Source of the DNA: Burkholderiales bacterium
GTDB taxonomy: Bacteria; Pseudomonadota; Gammaproteobacteria; Burkholderiales; SG8-41
Direction: 5' to 3'
NCBI GenBank assembly: GCA_022843705.1
Contig: JALHND010000016.1
Coordinates: forward strand, 1 to 38,973
Length of the DNA: 38,973 bases
Below the pieces are notes generated by a model. The model was not told the origin of the DNA, did no database searches, and saw only the letters and a program-made list of their open reading frames with translations. The translations under genes were made by a program, and so were the position numbers. Shown here piece by piece: positions 23,521 to 30,937 of the stretch (position 1 is the first letter of the stretch; every line of letters begins with the position of its first letter).

Positions 23521-23540
23521 CTTTAAAAACAAATACTTAT
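23521..23540 (+). repeat. AT-rich recurrent motif, copy B
   Basis: CTTTAAAAACAAATACTTAT, matching the copy at 30918-30937 (minus strand) at 18 of 20 positions. On the plus strand it runs into an ATG at 23539 that opens a 21-codon frame ending at 23604; no ribosome binding site precedes it, so that frame is not called as a gene. On the minus strand the motif lies just upstream of the sigma-54 promoter. Confidence 0.4.
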
Positions 23541-23551
23541 GAAATACCCCC

Positions 23552-23594
23552 GAAGCCTGACGTCGTCGCCCAACGACAAGGCCGCGGAGGCTTC
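23552..23594 (-). terminator. Possible transcript end after glrR
   Basis: GAAGCCT (23552-23558) and AGGCTTC (23588-23594) pair, enclosing a second dyad GTCG-N8-CGAC (23562-23577). On the minus strand the structure is followed by five Gs and then TATTTCAT with later T-rich sequence. It lies about 60 bases after the glrR stop. It resembles a terminator but lacks an immediate T-run. Confidence 0.3.
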
Positions 23595-23654
23595 AGGCAA
23601 GTGACTGTTTTTGCTCGGAATCCACCAGTCTGCGGGCGGCGACGCCGCAGCCCT

Positions 23655-25028
23655 TCAGGCACGCACCGGCTTGAACAGGCGCGGATCAAGCTGGTGGCGC
23701 TGCAGCAGCTTGTAGAACTCGGTGCGGTTGCGCTTGGCCAGCCGCGAGGCCTGGGTCACGTTGCCATCGGTGATCTTCAGCAACTGCGCGAGGTAGTCGC
23801 GCTCGAACTTGCGCCGCGCCTGCTCGAAGGACGCGAGCTCGGTCTGCTCGCGCTGGATTGCCTGCTGCACCAGGTTTGCCGGAATCAGCGGCGTTGTCGA
23901 CAAGGCGACCGACTGCTCGATGACGTTATAGAGCTGGCGCACATTGCCCGGCCACGCAGCCGACACCAGCTGCTCGACCGCTTCCGAGGACAGGCCGCTG
24001 ACGCTTTTCTGGTACCGCCCCGCCAGTTCGCCGAGGAAATGCCCGGCGAGCAGCGGAATGTCCTCGCGCCGTTCGGCCAGCGAGGGCAGCGCCAGCGACA
24101 CCACTTTCAGCCGGTAATAAAGATCCTCGCGGAAATTGCCGGCCGCCATCTCGGCCTCGAGATCGCGGTGCGTCGCCGAAATCACGCGCACGTCGATCGG
24201 CGTGTTCTGCAGTCCGCCGACCGGGCGCACCTGCTTCTCCTGCAGCACGCGCAGCAGCTTGACCTGCAGCGCCTGCGGCATGTCGCCGATCTCGTCGAGC
24301 AGCAGCGTGCCGCCGTCAGCGGCGAGAAACAGGCCGCGGTTGTCGCGCACCGCGCCGGTGAAGGCGCCCTTGATGTGGCCGAAAAGCTCCGACTCGAGCA
24401 GCGGTTCCGGGATCGCGCCGCAGTTGATCGCGACGAAGGGACGGTCGCGGCGCGGGCTCGCGGCATGCACCGCGCGCGCCAGCAGTTCCTTGCCGGTGCC
24501 GGACTCACCCTGGATCAGCACCGCGGCATCACCCGCCGCGACCAGCCGCGCCTTGGCCAGCACCTCCTCCATCGCCGGATTGCGGGTGATGATCGACTTG
24601 CGCCAGGCGCCGTCATCGGCGCCCGCGGCATTGGGCAGGCCGGACACCGCCAGCGCGCGCTCGATCTCGACCAGCAGTGCCCGCGCATCGAAGGGTTTGG
24701 TCAGGTAACCGAAGACGCCGCCCTTCACCGCCGCAACCGCGTCGGGAATCGTGCCATGCGCGGTAAGGATGATCACCGGCAACGCCGGATTCTCGGCGCG
24801 GATCGCCTCGAACAGCGCGATGCCGTCCATGCCACCCATCTGCAGGTCGGTGACCACCACCCGCGGCCGCGACACCGCCAGCTGCGCCAGCGCGCGTTCG
24901 CCGCTGTCGGCCACGGTCACGCCGTAACCCGCCGCCTCCAGCCGCAGCTGCATCAGCCGCAGCAGCCCCGGATCGTCATCCACCACCAGTATCCGCGCCG
25001 CGCCCGCCGTCTTCATGTTCATGTCCAT
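23655..25028 (-). CDS. glrR: Sigma-54-dependent response regulator, GlrR/QseF type
   Basis: A 457-residue NtrC-family regulator. The receiver domain (about 12-125) has phosphoacceptor Asp61 (RVVVTDLQMGGMDG). The AAA+ domain (about 145-380) has Walker A GESGTGKE (174-181), the sigma-54 contact loop GAFTGA (221-226) and Walker B LLLDEIGDM (242-250). A Fis-type helix-turn-helix ends the protein (DGNVTQASRLAKRNRTEFYK). The start at 25028 is chosen because AGGAGG lies 5 bases upstream; in-frame ATGs at 25043, 25022 and 25016 are alternatives. It is last in an operon with its kinase and a lipoprotein, the order of glrK-qseG-glrR in enterics. Confidence 0.87.
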   Translation of the reverse strand: MDMNMKTAGAARILVVDDDPGLLRLMQLRLEAAGYGVTVADSGERALAQLAVSRPRVVVTDLQMGGMDGIALFEAIRAENPALPVIILTAHGTIPDAVAAVKGGVFGYLTKPFDARALLVEIERALAVSGLPNAAGADDGAWRKSIITRNPAMEEVLAKARLVAAGDAAVLIQGESGTGKELLARAVHAASPRRDRPFVAINCGAIPEPLLESELFGHIKGAFTGAVRDNRGLFLAADGGTLLLDEIGDMPQALQVKLLRVLQEKQVRPVGGLQNTPIDVRVISATHRDLEAEMAAGNFREDLYYRLKVVSLALPSLAERREDIPLLAGHFLGELAGRYQKSVSGLSSEAVEQLVSAAWPGNVRQLYNVIEQSVALSTTPLIPANLVQQAIQREQTELASFEQARRKFERDYLAQLLKITDGNVTQASRLAKRNRTEFYKLLQRHQLDPRLFKPVRA

Positions 25029-25062
25029 GCCTGCCTCCTGCATTGTTTCGTGAATGCCGCGG

Positions 25063-25563
25063 TCACTTCTTCCGCGGCGCGCCGCCTTCGCGGCCCGTCA
25101 TGTTGCGCTCCAGCGTCATCAGCGCATCGAGTTTCTGCTGCAGTCCCTGGGCGCCGGCCTCGAGCCGGCGCTGCTCCTGCAGGAACGCCGTCACCAGCAG
25201 CGCCAGTCCGCGCAGCCCGCCGTCGGTGCTGCGCGTCACCGGCTCCAGCAGCTCCAGCGCCCGCACCTCGTCTCCGGCCGCCGCGCCGGGTAGCGTCAGC
25301 AGCAGCGCGTAACGCAGCCGGTTCGGATCCGTGCGCGAACGGGCCAGCGCGCGGCGGGTGTTTTCCTGCTCGCGCGCAAGCTCCGGTCCCGCCAGCTGGC
25401 GCACCCGCGCATAAAACGCCATCGTGCGTGCAAGCTCCGCCCCGTCACCGCGCACATCCTCCACCGGCGGCGGTGTTTCCTGCACGTCGCCGCCGCGCAG
25501 CGTGCCGCAGCCGGCCAGCAGCAGCGCCGGCAGCAGCAGGACGGGTATTCCGGTGCGCCTCAT
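25063..25563 (-). CDS. QseG-position lipoprotein between kinase and response regulator
   Basis: A 166-residue lipoprotein with signal RRTGIPVLLLPALLLAGCGT (lipidated Cys19), a Pro-rich stretch (about 29-35), and a helical body (ELARTMAFYARVRQLAGPEL; QLLALLTAFL-like LALLVTAFLQEQRRLEAG). The C-terminus is a coiled coil ending in basic residues. In enterics QseG occupies the same place and interacts with the kinase GlrK/QseE. Sequence similarity to QseG is too weak to claim by eye, so the call rests on lipoprotein type, size and position. ATGA overlap with the kinase gene shows coupling. Confidence 0.68.
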   Translation of the reverse strand: MRRTGIPVLLLPALLLAGCGTLRGGDVQETPPPVEDVRGDGAELARTMAFYARVRQLAGPELAREQENTRRALARSRTDPNRLRYALLLTLPGAAAGDEVRALELLEPVTRSTDGGLRGLALLVTAFLQEQRRLEAGAQGLQQKLDALMTLERNMTGREGGAPRKK

Positions 25564-27002
25564 GCCGGTGCCACCTGCCGCAGCGGCAGCCTCAGGCGCA
25601 GCCGCGCGCCGGACTGCCGCGGCTCGTCAACCACCTCTACGGTGCCGCCGTGCGCCTGCGCGTAGTCGCGCACCACCGACAAACCGATGCCCGACCCGCG
25701 CAAGGGACCGCCGGCAACGCTGCGTCCGCGGAAAAACGGATCGAACACCCGTTCGCGCTCCGCAGGCGGTATGCCGGGACCCGAATCCGAAACTTCGAGC
25801 AGCAGATAGGCCCCGTCGCTGCGCACATCTACCTCGATGACGCCGCCTTCGGGCGAAAACTTCACGGCATTGGACAGCAGGTTGTCGAGCATGATGCGCA
25901 GTTTCTCCGGATCGGCCTCGAGCGTGATGTCCTCGATCTGCGGCGCCACCCTGAGCGCCCTCGCGCGCAGCGCGAGGTTCTGGTCATCGAGCACGCGGGC
26001 AACCACGCGGCGGACCTCCACCTGCGCGAAACGCATCGCGCTGCGCTGGTACTCCGCGGCGCCGTAGGACAGCAGGTCCTCGATGAGGCGCTGCAATTCT
26101 ATACTGTTGGCGCGCAGGATCCCCGCCACCTCCTGCTGCTCCGGCGTGAGTTTCCCCAGCGCCTCCTCCGACAGCAGTTCCGAACCTTCGCGCAGCGCGG
26201 TCAGCGGCGTCTTCAGCTCGTGCGAAACCTGGCGCAGGAAACGGTTCTTCTGCTGCTCCAGTTCGCTCAGTCGGTGGCGCAGCCACTCGATGCGGCGCCC
26301 CACCATCTGCAGGTCGCGCGGGCCGCTGACGCCGACCGGCACCGTGAAGTCACCGGCACCCATGCGCCGGATCGCCGCGTCGATCTGGCGGATCGGCCGC
26401 GCGATCAGCACCGTGAAACCCGCCGCCAGCAGCAGCGCCACCGGCACCAGCGCCAGCATCTGCCAGAAGGTGATGACCTGGGCCCGCGCCGCGGTGTCGC
26501 GCATCGCCTCGATCTCGCGGTCGATCAGGCGGTCACCCCGCTCGATGATGCCGCGCGCGCGGCTGTCGAGCTGCGCGAAGGCCTCGGCGGCGCGGCCCAG
26601 GCCGGCGCCGCCGGCGGGCCCTCGCAGCACCGCATGAATCGCGGCTTCGCCGCGGACAATCTCGTCCAGCGCCACCCGCTGCTCGGCATCAAAAGGCAGC
26701 TCGGCGAATTCGCCGGCGACCTTGAGAAAGGCCTCGCGGTTGCTCTCGTAGGCATCGAGCAGCGAACGATCACCGAGAATCACCATCTGCCGCGCATTGC
26801 GCTCCAGCGCGCCCAGCAGTTCGGCCAGCCGCCGGCTCGCCTGGGTCGACTGCACGGCCTGCTGCACCGCGAGCTGGCTGCGGTTGGCGAACTGGTTGAT
26901 CGACACCGCGTTGTTGATCAGCGCCAGGATCAGCGGCAAGGCCACCATCGCGAAACCGATGACCAGCAGCCGCGGAAAGGAATTGGGTTGCAGGAAACGC
27001 AT
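25560..27002 (-). CDS. glrK: Sensor histidine kinase, GlrK/QseE type
   Basis: A 480-residue membrane kinase. Transmembrane helix 1 is about 11-31, followed by a helical periplasmic sensor region (about 35-175) and transmembrane helix 2 (about 180-200). A HAMP linker (ARPIRQIDAAIRRMGAGDFT) follows, then the dimerisation domain with His261 (FLRQVSHELKTPLTALREGS). The ATPase domain has N-box LDNLLSNAVKFSPEGG (372-387), G1 DSGPGIP (406-412) and G2 GSGIGLSVV (436-444). In enterics GlrK responds to envelope conditions and phosphorylates GlrR. The start at 27002 lies 35 bases after the MlaC-like gene, so all four genes probably share a transcript. Confidence 0.88.
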   Translation of the reverse strand: MRFLQPNSFPRLLVIGFAMVALPLILALINNAVSINQFANRSQLAVQQAVQSTQASRRLAELLGALERNARQMVILGDRSLLDAYESNREAFLKVAGEFAELPFDAEQRVALDEIVRGEAAIHAVLRGPAGGAGLGRAAEAFAQLDSRARGIIERGDRLIDREIEAMRDTAARAQVITFWQMLALVPVALLLAAGFTVLIARPIRQIDAAIRRMGAGDFTVPVGVSGPRDLQMVGRRIEWLRHRLSELEQQKNRFLRQVSHELKTPLTALREGSELLSEEALGKLTPEQQEVAGILRANSIELQRLIEDLLSYGAAEYQRSAMRFAQVEVRRVVARVLDDQNLALRARALRVAPQIEDITLEADPEKLRIMLDNLLSNAVKFSPEGGVIEVDVRSDGAYLLLEVSDSGPGIPPAERERVFDPFFRGRSVAGGPLRGSGIGLSVVRDYAQAHGGTVEVVDEPRQSGARLRLRLPLRQVAPA

Positions 27003-27037
27003 GCCAATGCGCGACCCGTGCCGGGCCGCCTCCGCTT

Positions 27038-27634
27038 TTACGTGCCCTGCCGGTTCTTGTCCTGCAGCACCTTGATCAGGCCGTCGATGCCCGAACGCCC
27101 GATCTCCGTATTGAACTGCCCGCGGTAGCTGATCACCAGGCTCGCATTTTCGGCGACGATGTCAGTGACCTTCCACTGCTTGTCGGTCAGTGTCATCCGG
27201 TAATCGATGGAAATCGGCTGGCGCCCCGGCTCCCTCACCAGAGTACGCACCGTGGTGTAGTCATCGCCCGGCTTCATCTGCAGCGGACGGACCTCGATCC
27301 TGCGGTCCACGCCGGACACTTCGGACAGCGCCGCAGTGTAGGTGCGCACCAGCAGCGTGCGGAAGGCATTCTCCAGCGCCGTGCGCTGCGTCGGCGTCGC
27401 ATCGCGCCAGGAACGGCCCATCGCGAGCTGGGTCATCGAGCGGAAATCGAAGTGGGGCAGCACCTTCTTCTCGGCCAGATCCTCCAGCACCCGCCGGTCG
27501 CTGTTCTGCTTCAGAAGGGCCAGCACTTCCTCGACCGTGTTCCTGACCAGCACGTCGGGCGCGGTCTGCGCGCGGACCGCCGTCAGCGGCAGCAGGAACA
27601 CCAGGGCAAGCACCGCGGCAATGGTCTTTTTCAT
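27038..27634 (-). CDS. MlaC/Ttg2D-family periplasmic lipid-binding protein
   Basis: Start chosen at the ATG at 27634 with AGGGATGA upstream; the product has 198 residues with a clear signal peptide (MKKTIAAVLALVFLLPLTAV, cleavage after VRA near 22). The mature part has the MlaC/Ttg2D features: VRNTVEEVLALLKQN (29-43), KVLPHFDFRSMTQLAMGRSW (57-76) followed by RDATPTQRTALENAFRTLLV, then YRMTLTDKQWKVTDIVAENA and SLVISYRGQFN. MlaC carries phospholipids between outer and inner membranes. Here it stands alone, without mlaFED or mlaB, at the head of the kinase operon, so it may feed envelope information to the kinase (inference) or be an orphan paralogue. Confidence 0.86.
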   Translation of the reverse strand: MKKTIAAVLALVFLLPLTAVRAQTAPDVLVRNTVEEVLALLKQNSDRRVLEDLAEKKVLPHFDFRSMTQLAMGRSWRDATPTQRTALENAFRTLLVRTYTAALSEVSGVDRRIEVRPLQMKPGDDYTTVRTLVREPGRQPISIDYRMTLTDKQWKVTDIVAENASLVISYRGQFNTEIGRSGIDGLIKVLQDKNRQGT

Positions 27635-27699
27635 GTTGTTGTCATCCCTGTTCTTTGTTGATGTGACGATACCCGCGTTAGGCCGCGCAATGGCGTTAA

Positions 27700-27720
27700 T
27701 GTTCCGCTTTTGCCGGAACA
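27700..27720. promoter_or_regulatory. Inverted repeat in the divergent promoter gap
   Basis: TGTTCCG-N7-CGGAACA is a perfect 7-bp dyad in the 241-base gap between the MlaC-like gene (minus) and the FAH-family gene (plus). A good -10-like TATGAT is at 27838-27843 on the plus strand, but without a matching -35. The dyad is a candidate operator; its regulator is not in the window as far as can be seen. Confidence 0.38.
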
Positions 27721-27875
27721 AATCCCGCCAAATCAGGGGAAAAATCACAAATCGCCTCCGAAACAGCCGCTTGTCCCCAACTGCCGCGCCGGAAACTCCG
27801 CGCACCGTCGCCGGACGGAGACAGTGCCGCGCTTTGTTATGATCAACGGCCGATGAACCCACAGGATGACCTGCC

Positions 27876-28859
27876 GTGAAACTGCTGCGCTACAGTCTCA
27901 AAAACGAACCCCGCGCGCTGGCCCGCCTCGGCGTGATGATCGCGCCGGACCGCATCGCCGACCTGCGCGCCGGTTATGCGCTGCACCTGACGAAACGCGC
28001 CGGCAACGCCAAGGGACGCGAGCTGGCGGCGATCTGGATGCCGCCGTACATCACCGAGTTCCTGCATCTCGGCGAACAGGGATGGATCGCGCTCGCCGAT
28101 GCCTACACCTTTCTTGCCGACCTCGCCGCCAGTGCTCCCGATGCCGCGGGGCTGAACGGCGAGGCGCTGTTCCTGCCGCTCGCCGACTGCCGTGTCTACG
28201 CGCCGCTGCGGCCGTCGAAACTGATCGCCGTCGGCCGCAACTATCCGGGTTACACGCAGTTTCCGGGCAAGGCTCCGGGAAAAATACCGACCGGTTTCAT
28301 CAAGACCACCTCGGCAATCACCGGCCCGGGGCGTGACATCATCAAGCCGCGCATCACGCAGGCGCTGGACTGCGAAACCGAACTCGCGGTGGTCATCGGC
28401 AAACGCTGCAAGGACGTGCCGGAGGAAAAAGCCTGGGACGTCATCGCCGGCTACACCATCCTCAACGACGTCACCGCGCGCGACCTCGGCGCGCTGGAGA
28501 AACAGGGCGGGCACATGTTCCTCGCCAAGACCTTCGACAGCTTCGCGCCGCTGGGGCCGTGGATGATCACCCGCGATGCGATTCCCGATCCGATGCACCT
28601 GCGCCTCCAGACCCGGGTCAACGGCGAAACGCGCCAGGACGGCAACACCCGCGACATGCTGTTCAGCATCCCGCAGCTGGTCGCCCATTTTTCGCAGATC
28701 ACGCTGATGCCGGGCGACATCATCGCCACCGGCTCGCCCGGCGGCGGCGCGCTGGCCAATCCCGACTGGTACCTCAACGCGGGCGACGTCGTCGAGTCCG
28801 AAGTCGAGGGCATCGGCATCCTGACCAACGGCGTGGTCGACGAACCGCTGCCGGCCTGA
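27876..28859 (+). CDS. Fumarylacetoacetate hydrolase (FAH) family protein
   Basis: A 327-residue FAH-fold protein. The metal ligands are visible as Glu167 and Glu169 in DCETELAVVIGKRC and Asp198 in GYTILNDVTARDL. GPWMIT (228-233) and MPGDIIATGSPGG are further family hallmarks. Members cleave or isomerise 2-oxo acids (fumarylpyruvate, 2-keto-pentenoates, oxaloacetate enol); the exact reaction is not deducible. Translation begins at GTG (27876) with ACAGGA upstream. An eight-codon frame from ATG 27853 ends in a TGA overlapping that GTG, which may couple translation. It is the only large plus-strand gene on the right side of the window and may form its own unit. Confidence 0.88.
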   Translation: MKLLRYSLKNEPRALARLGVMIAPDRIADLRAGYALHLTKRAGNAKGRELAAIWMPPYITEFLHLGEQGWIALADAYTFLADLAASAPDAAGLNGEALFLPLADCRVYAPLRPSKLIAVGRNYPGYTQFPGKAPGKIPTGFIKTTSAITGPGRDIIKPRITQALDCETELAVVIGKRCKDVPEEKAWDVIAGYTILNDVTARDLGALEKQGGHMFLAKTFDSFAPLGPWMITRDAIPDPMHLRLQTRVNGETRQDGNTRDMLFSIPQLVAHFSQITLMPGDIIATGSPGGGALANPDWYLNAGDVVESEVEGIGILTNGVVDEPLPA

Positions 28860-28885
28860 ACACGGAAAGTCAGCGCACTACCGGG

Positions 28886-29428
28886 TTATTCCTGCCTGCA
28901 CTTGATGACATAGGATCCGTGGGACACCACATATCGCCCCTGCTGTCCGGGATCAAGCGGCACTCGCTCGAAGTTCAAGGCAAGGTTGCGCTCTTTCCAG
29001 TCCGATATATAGCGATAGGCGGGTAACACGCCCTCCCATCGAAAATCCGCAACACTGCCCAGCACCGGATTTATCCCCATCCGCTCATCATTTCCGGGCC
29101 GGTCAACCCTCATGCGCAGGACTTGGCCCTTTTTTACCGGCAAATCTGCAGGGAGATAGGCATAACTTCCCCACGTGTAATCGGTGCCCAGACCGCAAGC
29201 CACTCGCAGCAATCTTCCGTCCGCGATGTCCTTGGCCGAATAGCCTTCTTTTTCAAAAAGATCTGCCACACGCCGGTTGAAATCCCGCTTCAGCTCGGCA
29301 GGGGTGTAAAGGTCAACAACACTCACCCAAATGACTTCAGGCGGCTTTGGCGAACTGGCGCAACCCGCAAGCCCCATGACCAGGCCGAGAATGCCGATCG
29401 AATACCGATACGCCATGGCGGTCGTCAT
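28886..29428 (-). CDS. Uncharacterised lipoprotein
   Basis: A 180-residue product (or 176 from the ATG at 29416) with a lipoprotein signal (SIGILGLVMGLAGCASSPKP; lipidated Cys near 23). The mature part contains KRDFNRRVADLFEKEGYSAK followed by DIADGRLLRVACGLGTDYTW near 69-88. Later come YAYLPADLPVKKGQVLRMRV and, at the end, GRYVVSHGSYVIKCRQE. Two non-lipid cysteines may pair. It starts 5 bases after the stop of the Ldh2-family gene, but its codon use looks more AT-rich than its neighbours and it has no catabolic feature, so it may be a later insertion. I do not recognise the family. Confidence 0.7.
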   Translation of the reverse strand: MTTAMAYRYSIGILGLVMGLAGCASSPKPPEVIWVSVVDLYTPAELKRDFNRRVADLFEKEGYSAKDIADGRLLRVACGLGTDYTWGSYAYLPADLPVKKGQVLRMRVDRPGNDERMGINPVLGSVADFRWEGVLPAYRYISDWKERNLALNFERVPLDPGQQGRYVVSHGSYVIKCRQE

Positions 29429-29433
29429 TAAAA

Positions 29434-30495
29434 TCAGCGCGCGATCTTCGCGATCTTCAGTTCGCCGGCCAGCTGGTCGAGCGCCGCGAGCAGCGCCTCC
29501 GGCATCGGCACGCCCATTTTTTCGTTGTCGGCGCGCGTGACATGCGAACCCTCGCCCGGCAGGCGGATGCGGTCGACGCCGGGCAGGCGCTGCGAATTGC
29601 GGATGTCGCGGATCAGCGTATCCATGCCCTGCCTGAATTCCTTCAGGTCCTGGAAGGCCTCGATGTTGATGGCGACGATGGTGTGGCCGGTGTTGGTTAC
29701 AGTGCTGTCGTCGTTGTTGAAATCGACGACATCCCTGCCCATCGCGGCAGCATTCAGGTTGCCGGCAAGCAGGCCCATCACCAGCGCAAGGCCGTAACCC
29801 TTGTAGCCGCCGATCGGCAGCAGGAATCCTTCGTTCGCCCGTTTCGGATCGGTCAGCGGATTGCCCTGGCGATCCATCATCCAGCCTTCGGGCATCATCT
29901 CCCCGCGCTGCGCCTTGGTCTTGACCTTGCCGTACGCCGCCACCGTGGTGGCCATATCGAGCACGATGGCCGGTTCTTCACCGGCGGGTACCGCGACCGC
30001 AATCGGATTGGTCGACAGCAGCATGTCGAGCCCGCCCCAGGGCGGCAGGTGGTTGGCGCTGCCGACGGCCATGTAGAGGCCGATCATGTTGTGCGCCAGC
30101 GGCATCGTCGCGTAGAGCGAGGCCGGTCCGGCATGGTTGCTCCAGCGCGCGCCGACCCAGGCCACGCCCGCGGTTTTCGCCTTCTCGATCGCCTTCTCGG
30201 TGGCGAACTTCATCACCAGGTGGCCCATGCCGTTGTCGCCGTTGACCAGCGCCATGCCGGCCATTTCGCGCTCGACGCGGATCGCCGGCTTCACATTGAC
30301 CGCGCCGCCCTTGATGCGGCGGATGTACTGCGGCAGGCGGAACACACCGTGGCCTTCCGAACCGTTGATGTCGGCCTGCGCCATCAGTTGCGCAATCGCC
30401 CTGGCGTCTTCGCGCGGCACATCCACCGCCTCGAAGGCACTGGCGATGAAGGCGCGGAGCCTGTCGCCGGAAATACGCTGTTTCTGTTCAGCCAT
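29434..30495 (-). CDS. Ldh2-family NAD(P)-dependent malate/L-lactate dehydrogenase-like oxidoreductase
   Basis: Start at the ATG at 30495 with AGGACA upstream, overlapping the VOC gene by 8 bases; 353 residues, the family length. Features of the type II malate/lactate/ureidoglycolate dehydrogenase family are SEGHGVFRLPQYIRRIKGG (46-64) with His49, ARWSNHAGPASLYATM (116-131) with His121 as likely catalytic base, STNPIAVAVP (161-170), LDMATTVAAYGKVK and GGYKGYGLALVMGLLAGNL. Members oxidise 2-hydroxy acids to 2-oxo acids with NAD(P). It is co-transcribed with an epimerase-like VOC protein and a CoA-transferase. Confidence 0.86.
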   Translation of the reverse strand: MAEQKQRISGDRLRAFIASAFEAVDVPREDARAIAQLMAQADINGSEGHGVFRLPQYIRRIKGGAVNVKPAIRVEREMAGMALVNGDNGMGHLVMKFATEKAIEKAKTAGVAWVGARWSNHAGPASLYATMPLAHNMIGLYMAVGSANHLPPWGGLDMLLSTNPIAVAVPAGEEPAIVLDMATTVAAYGKVKTKAQRGEMMPEGWMMDRQGNPLTDPKRANEGFLLPIGGYKGYGLALVMGLLAGNLNAAAMGRDVVDFNNDDSTVTNTGHTIVAINIEAFQDLKEFRQGMDTLIRDIRNSQRLPGVDRIRLPGEGSHVTRADNEKMGVPMPEALLAALDQLAGELKIAKIAR

Positions 30496-30913
30496 GACTG
30501 TTGTCCTGATTGTTTTCTTCCAGTTCGACCAGCGCGCCGAGGAAATCCTTCGGGTGAACGAAGGCGATGCGCTCGCCGTGCACATTGAGTTGCAGCTTGC
30601 CGGCGCCGAGCACCTGCACGCCGGCGGCGCCGAGTTCCTGCGTGGTTTGCGCGACGTCATCGACGCCGAGGCAGAAATGGTGGATGCCGCCCTTCGGATT
30701 GCGCTCGAGGAATTTCGCCACCGGCGAGTCCGGCCGCGACGGTTCCATCAGTTCGATCTTCGCATTGCCCAGATCGATATAGGTCATGCGCACGCCCTGC
30801 TCTTCGTTGACCTTGATTGCGCCGGCACTGAGCCCGTACGTCGCCTCCAGCCTGCGCAACGCCGCCGCAAGATCGGGCACAACGATGGAAACATGGCTGA
30901 GGCCGGTAATCAT
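30488..30913 (-). CDS. VOC-superfamily protein, methylmalonyl-CoA epimerase-like
   Basis: A 141-residue protein with two beta-alpha-beta-beta-beta modules. It resembles methylmalonyl-CoA epimerase: metal-site residues His7 (GLSHVSIVVPD), the ELMEP segment (about 54-58), KGGIHHFCLGVDDV (about 73-86) and the final HPKDFLGALVELEE. Family members epimerise 2-methylacyl-CoA thioesters. No methylmalonyl-CoA mutase gene is present nearby, so the true substrate may be another CoA ester made by the adjacent CoA-transferase. The ATG at 30913 has no ribosome binding site; it is preceded by an AT-rich repeat that overlaps the stop codon of the upstream gene. Confidence 0.82.
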   Translation of the reverse strand: MITGLSHVSIVVPDLAAALRRLEATYGLSAGAIKVNEEQGVRMTYIDLGNAKIELMEPSRPDSPVAKFLERNPKGGIHHFCLGVDDVAQTTQELGAAGVQVLGAGKLQLNVHGERIAFVHPKDFLGALVELEENNQDNSHG

Positions 30914-30917
30914 ATAT

Positions 30918-30937
30918 ATAAGTATTTGATTTTAAAC
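30918..30937 (-). repeat. AT-rich recurrent motif, copy C
   Basis: The minus strand reads GTTTAAAATCAAATACTTAT (30937-30918). It includes the TAA stop of the CoA-transferase gene and ends 4 bases before the VOC start codon. It matches copy B at 18 of 20 positions. It takes the place of a ribosome binding site for the VOC gene. Confidence 0.4.

Noticed and set aside
23539-23604. A 21-codon plus-strand ORF after AT-rich motif copy B
   Set aside because: No ribosome binding site, and it lies inside a likely hairpin and opposite the sigma-54 promoter region; not enough to call a gene.
23406-27128. A 1240-codon open frame on the plus strand
   Set aside because: It runs antisense to glrR, the lipoprotein, glrK and the MlaC-like gene, is rich in Arg, His and Gln, and has no domain; it is a by-product of GC-rich codon use.
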